The notes beneath the pieces were generated by a model that was not told where the DNA came from, searched no databases, and saw only the letters and a program-made list of their open reading frames with translations. Shown one piece after another: positions 61,899 through 64,000 of a DNA stretch of 64,000 nucleotides. The stretch's first letter is position 1; every line of letters begins with the position of its first letter. Source of the DNA: Ignavibacteriota bacterium (GTDB lineage Bacteria > Bacteroidota > Ignavibacteria > Ignavibacteriales > Ignavibacteriaceae); the NCBI GenBank assembly GCA_013285425.1, contig CP053447.1, positions 2,610,001-2,674,000 of the forward strand, read 5' to 3'. The position numbers and the translations under genes are program-made.

Positions 61899-62468
61899 TT
61901 AAAATATCCAATGTAAAAACTTTGTCAGCCAGCCCGGTGATTGAGCATCATCAATTAAACCGCTTCCTTCAAAAGTTATTTCAGAATCAGAAATATTGTA
62001 TGATAAAACAGAGTTATCTGCTCTAACATCCGAAGTTCTTACAATACCTTTTATGTTAATCAATTGTTCTTCGCCATTTATAACAATCTTTTTACTGCCG
62101 CGGATAACAAGATTTCCATTACTCAAAACAGAATCAATCGTAGCACTGATTTTAGTCTGAATAACTCCTGAGGCTTCTGTGGAACCGGCTCCGCTGAATT
62201 TATTACCTGAGTTAATACCAACATTTATTTCCGGTACATCATTTTTTAGTACCTTGCCGCCTAAATCAAAACTCAGGTCGCTTTCCTTTCCGCTTGTTGT
62301 CTTTGCTTTATTTGTTGCAAGAGATGACTCAACAACTATTATTGTAATTGCATCACCAACATAGGCAGCCTTCTGATCAGAGAACAGCGAATAAAAAGAA
62401 TTTTGTCTCATATTCTGCGGATATGATACAACACTGGCAAATACTAAAATTAAAAATATTTTTTTCAT
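61899..62468 (-). CDS. flgH: Flagellar L-ring protein FlgH, without lipoprotein cysteine
   Basis: The 189-residue protein has 'LFSDQKAAYVGDAITIIVVESSLA' over about 29-52 as the FlgH start, 'TISATIDSVLSNGNLVIRGSKKI' in the middle and 'GIVRTSDVRADNSVLS' near the end. It forms the outer-membrane ring. Most FlgH proteins are lipoproteins with a lipobox cysteine, but here the signal peptide ends near 'VSYPQN' and there is no Cys at all in the product. Anchoring must differ, or the ring is held only by its barrel. Gap to flgA is 4 bases. Confidence 0.92.
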   Translation of the reverse strand: MKKIFLILVFASVVSYPQNMRQNSFYSLFSDQKAAYVGDAITIIVVESSLATNKAKTTSGKESDLSFDLGGKVLKNDVPEINVGINSGNKFSGAGSTEASGVIQTKISATIDSVLSNGNLVIRGSKKIVINGEEQLINIKGIVRTSDVRADNSVLSYNISDSEITFEGSGLIDDAQSPGWLTKFLHWIF

Positions 62469-62472
62469 AACT

Positions 62473-63114
62473 TTACTCTATAATCACTTTGTTTGCATCT
62501 ACAATTCTTGCTTTAATAATTTTATTTCCGGAAGAAACAATATCAATCAGATCGCCATTACCACCATTTTGTCTGGCAACTGCTTCTGTTTTAACAGTAA
62601 CATTGCCTGCTCTTACTTCTGCATCAACTTTATCACCAATACTTATTAAAGGAATTTTCTCAATTCTTTCATCAAATAATATCTCACCTTTTTGAATAAA
62701 AGATTTTGTACGGTACTGTTCTATTGAAACATCTGTATTTACAGGAGTGCCGTTAATACTTGTTACATCCATAGTTTTAACAACTAAAGTCTGCTCTGAT
62801 AGAGGAGTGTGCTTTTCAAAATCATTTACCGTAATAAATACTTTCTGCATTAACTTAATTTTAGCAGTTATAACTGATTTACCTGTTTTGAAACCTTTAA
62901 CTGCAATTATTGGAATAAGTGCAGTTCCTCTGCTCAGGCTAACCGGGCGTGTTTCATCAATTACAATTTTTTCATCTGAAGAAAAGGTTTTATTTAAGGA
63001 CACTTCAATATTTTCATATTGCGGAAAGTTCAACATTAAATGTTTTGTTACCTCTTTTTCAAAAGTCTGTGCAAACACCGATGTACAAAACAATATGATA
63101 AACAGAAATTTCAT
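62473..63114 (-). CDS. flgA: Flagellar P-ring assembly chaperone FlgA
   Basis: The 213-residue periplasmic protein has a signal peptide (cleavage near 'SVFAQT'), a middle SAF-like region, and 'KGEILFDERIEKIPLISIGDKVDAEV' with 'VTVKTEAVARQNGGNGDLIDIV...IIKARIVD' at the end, as in FlgA. It assists FlgI in forming the P ring. Positioned between flgG (8-base gap) and flgH (4-base gap) in the same operon. Confidence 0.9.
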   Translation of the reverse strand: MKFLFIILFCTSVFAQTFEKEVTKHLMLNFPQYENIEVSLNKTFSSDEKIVIDETRPVSLSRGTALIPIIAVKGFKTGKSVITAKIKLMQKVFITVNDFEKHTPLSEQTLVVKTMDVTSINGTPVNTDVSIEQYRTKSFIQKGEILFDERIEKIPLISIGDKVDAEVRAGNVTVKTEAVARQNGGNGDLIDIVSSGNKIIKARIVDANKVIIE

Positions 63115-63122
63115 ACCATCAC

Positions 63123-63920
63123 CTATCTTTTTAAATTATTAGCCATTGTCATCATATCTTCAACAGTTTTAACTGTTTTACTATTTAACTCATAAGCCCG
63201 CTGTGCAGTTATCATTGAAACCATTTCTTCAACAATATCCACATTAGATGCTTCCAGATATCCCTGATGTATTTCTCCAAAATCATCAAAGCCCGGATTG
63301 CCAAGGATTGGTCTGCCGCTTTCAGGAGTTTCTCCGTAAAGATTATCACCCAGTGCAAGCAGTCCGCCCGGATTTAAAAATCTAACAAGCTGAATATTGC
63401 CAACCGGAAATCGATTGCCATCAGATTGCTGAAGCTCAACTGTTCCATCTCTGCCTATAATAACACCAACTGATGATTCATCCAATGAAATTTCCGGATC
63501 AAGTAAATAACCGCCGGCAGTAACAAGATTTCCTTCTGCATTTAATTTGAAAGAACCGTCGCGGGTGTATAGAATAGTTCCATCAACTTTTCTAACCTGG
63601 AAAAAGCCTTCTCCCTGTATTGCAACGTCAAGCGGATTACTGGTTGCAGTAATATCGCCTTGTAAAAAAGATTTTTGTGTTGACGCTGGTTTTACTCCGT
63701 TACCAACCTGAATAATTCCTGTTCCCGAATTTCGGTCACCGGGTGTTGTTGAGTTAACTGTATTAATAACTACTTCCTGATACATTAAATCCTGAAACTC
63801 AGCTCTGTTTTTCTTAAATGCAGTTGTATTCATATTTGCCATATTGTTGGATATGACTTCAACATTGAGCTGCTGTGCATACATACCTGAAGCTGCTGTT
63901 CTTAAAGCTCTGTTACTCAT
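63123..63920 (-). CDS. flgG: Flagellar distal rod protein FlgG
   Basis: The 265-residue rod protein starts 'MSNRALRTAASGMYAQQLNVEVISNNMANMNTTAFKKNRAEF' (first 42 residues), the axial-protein signature, and ends with 'GYLEASNVDIVEEMVSMITAQRAYELNSKTVKTVEDM'-type sequence. 'FQDLMYQ' and a central D1-like domain with 'GEGFFQV' are also present. Length is normal for FlgG. It follows a flgF-like gene by about 20 bases. Confidence 0.95.
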   Translation of the reverse strand: MSNRALRTAASGMYAQQLNVEVISNNMANMNTTAFKKNRAEFQDLMYQEVVINTVNSTTPGDRNSGTGIIQVGNGVKPASTQKSFLQGDITATSNPLDVAIQGEGFFQVRKVDGTILYTRDGSFKLNAEGNLVTAGGYLLDPEISLDESSVGVIIGRDGTVELQQSDGNRFPVGNIQLVRFLNPGGLLALGDNLYGETPESGRPILGNPGFDDFGEIHQGYLEASNVDIVEEMVSMITAQRAYELNSKTVKTVEDMMTMANNLKR

Positions 63921-63940
63921 ATTATCCTCTGTTTCATTTT

Positions 63941-64000
63941 TTATATTCTGCCAAGATCGTTTGTTTTTTCCAGAGAGCTATCCAGATAGGTTACCATCTT
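63941..64000 (-). CDS. flgF: FlgF-like rod protein, C-terminal end only
   Basis: The minus-strand frame entering from the right edge reads 19 residues, KMVTYLDSSLEKTNDLGRI, before a TAA at 63941-63943. The Thr-Asn-Asp-Leu-Gly-Arg ending resembles the C-terminus of FlgF/FlgG proteins, and flgF precedes flgG in many operons. The fragment is too short to be certain. Confidence 0.6.
   Translation of the reverse strand, partial: KMVTYLDSSLEKTNDLGRI

Noticed and set aside
1..64000. CRISPR arrays, rRNA genes or insertion sequences
   Set aside because: No regularly spaced repeats, rRNA sequence or transposase gene was seen anywhere in the window.

Overview
The window is AT-rich (roughly one third GC by eye) chromosomal DNA, most likely from a flagellated member of the Bacteroidota/Chlorobiota group, with Ignavibacteria as the best guess. 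The reasons are a PorV/PorQ-type outer-membrane protein, a GldL/GldM-like gene pair, an Mla lipid-transport locus whose MlaD carries repeated tail motifs, and a complete late flagellar operon. The placement is inferred from gene content only.

Region 1 (1-10.5 kb, + strand): the end of mlaE with mlaF and mlaD (phospholipid transport), then a tightly packed run of ATP-grasp enzyme, class III aminotransferase, CDP-alcohol phosphatidyltransferase, Gfo/Idh/MocA oxidoreductase, a frameshifted flippase-like membrane protein, HAD hydrolase and myo-inositol-1-phosphate synthase, followed by an Omp85-like barrel. This looks like a pathway for an inositol-containing lipid with an additional amine or aminoacyl modification. 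Region 2 (10.6-25.2 kb): metabolic and envelope genes. They include a DUF6448-hemerythrin fusion, a class III cyclase, a thioesterase, an AEC carrier, gpmA, PorV/PorQ, a TlpA thioredoxin, a GH13 enzyme, a three-gene envelope-spanning set (20.1-23.2 kb), an inositol-phosphatase-family enzyme, and tRNA-Ser(TGA).

Region 3 (25.3-38.2 kb, - strand): eight packed genes beside the tRNA-Ser. They are two DEDDh exonucleases, a UvrD-like helicase directly followed in frame by a PD-(D/E)XK nuclease, a type III restriction-modification pair (Mod and Res), a DUF1643 protein and an SF1 helicase with a phospholipase-D-like end. It reads as a defence or DNA-processing island. Divergent from it, at 38.4 kb, is an 18-codon reading frame with a strong ribosome-binding site and an 18-bp palindrome upstream. 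Its frame continues another 44 codons past a TAG.

Region 4 (38.8-52.4 kb, - strand): five PAS-rich histidine kinases and two receiver proteins. Two of the kinase genes have good sigma-54-type (-24/-12) promoter matches. Region 5 (52.4-64 kb, - strand): a flagellar operon in transcription order flgF(partial)-flgG-flgA-flgH-flgI-flgJ-flgN-flgK-flgL-motA-motB-fliW-csrA-(receiver-Hpt)-motA-motB, running directly into the signalling genes. The two stator pairs, FliW/CsrA and the phosphorelay proteins suggest that swimming is tied to sensory input both by phosphotransfer and after transcription.
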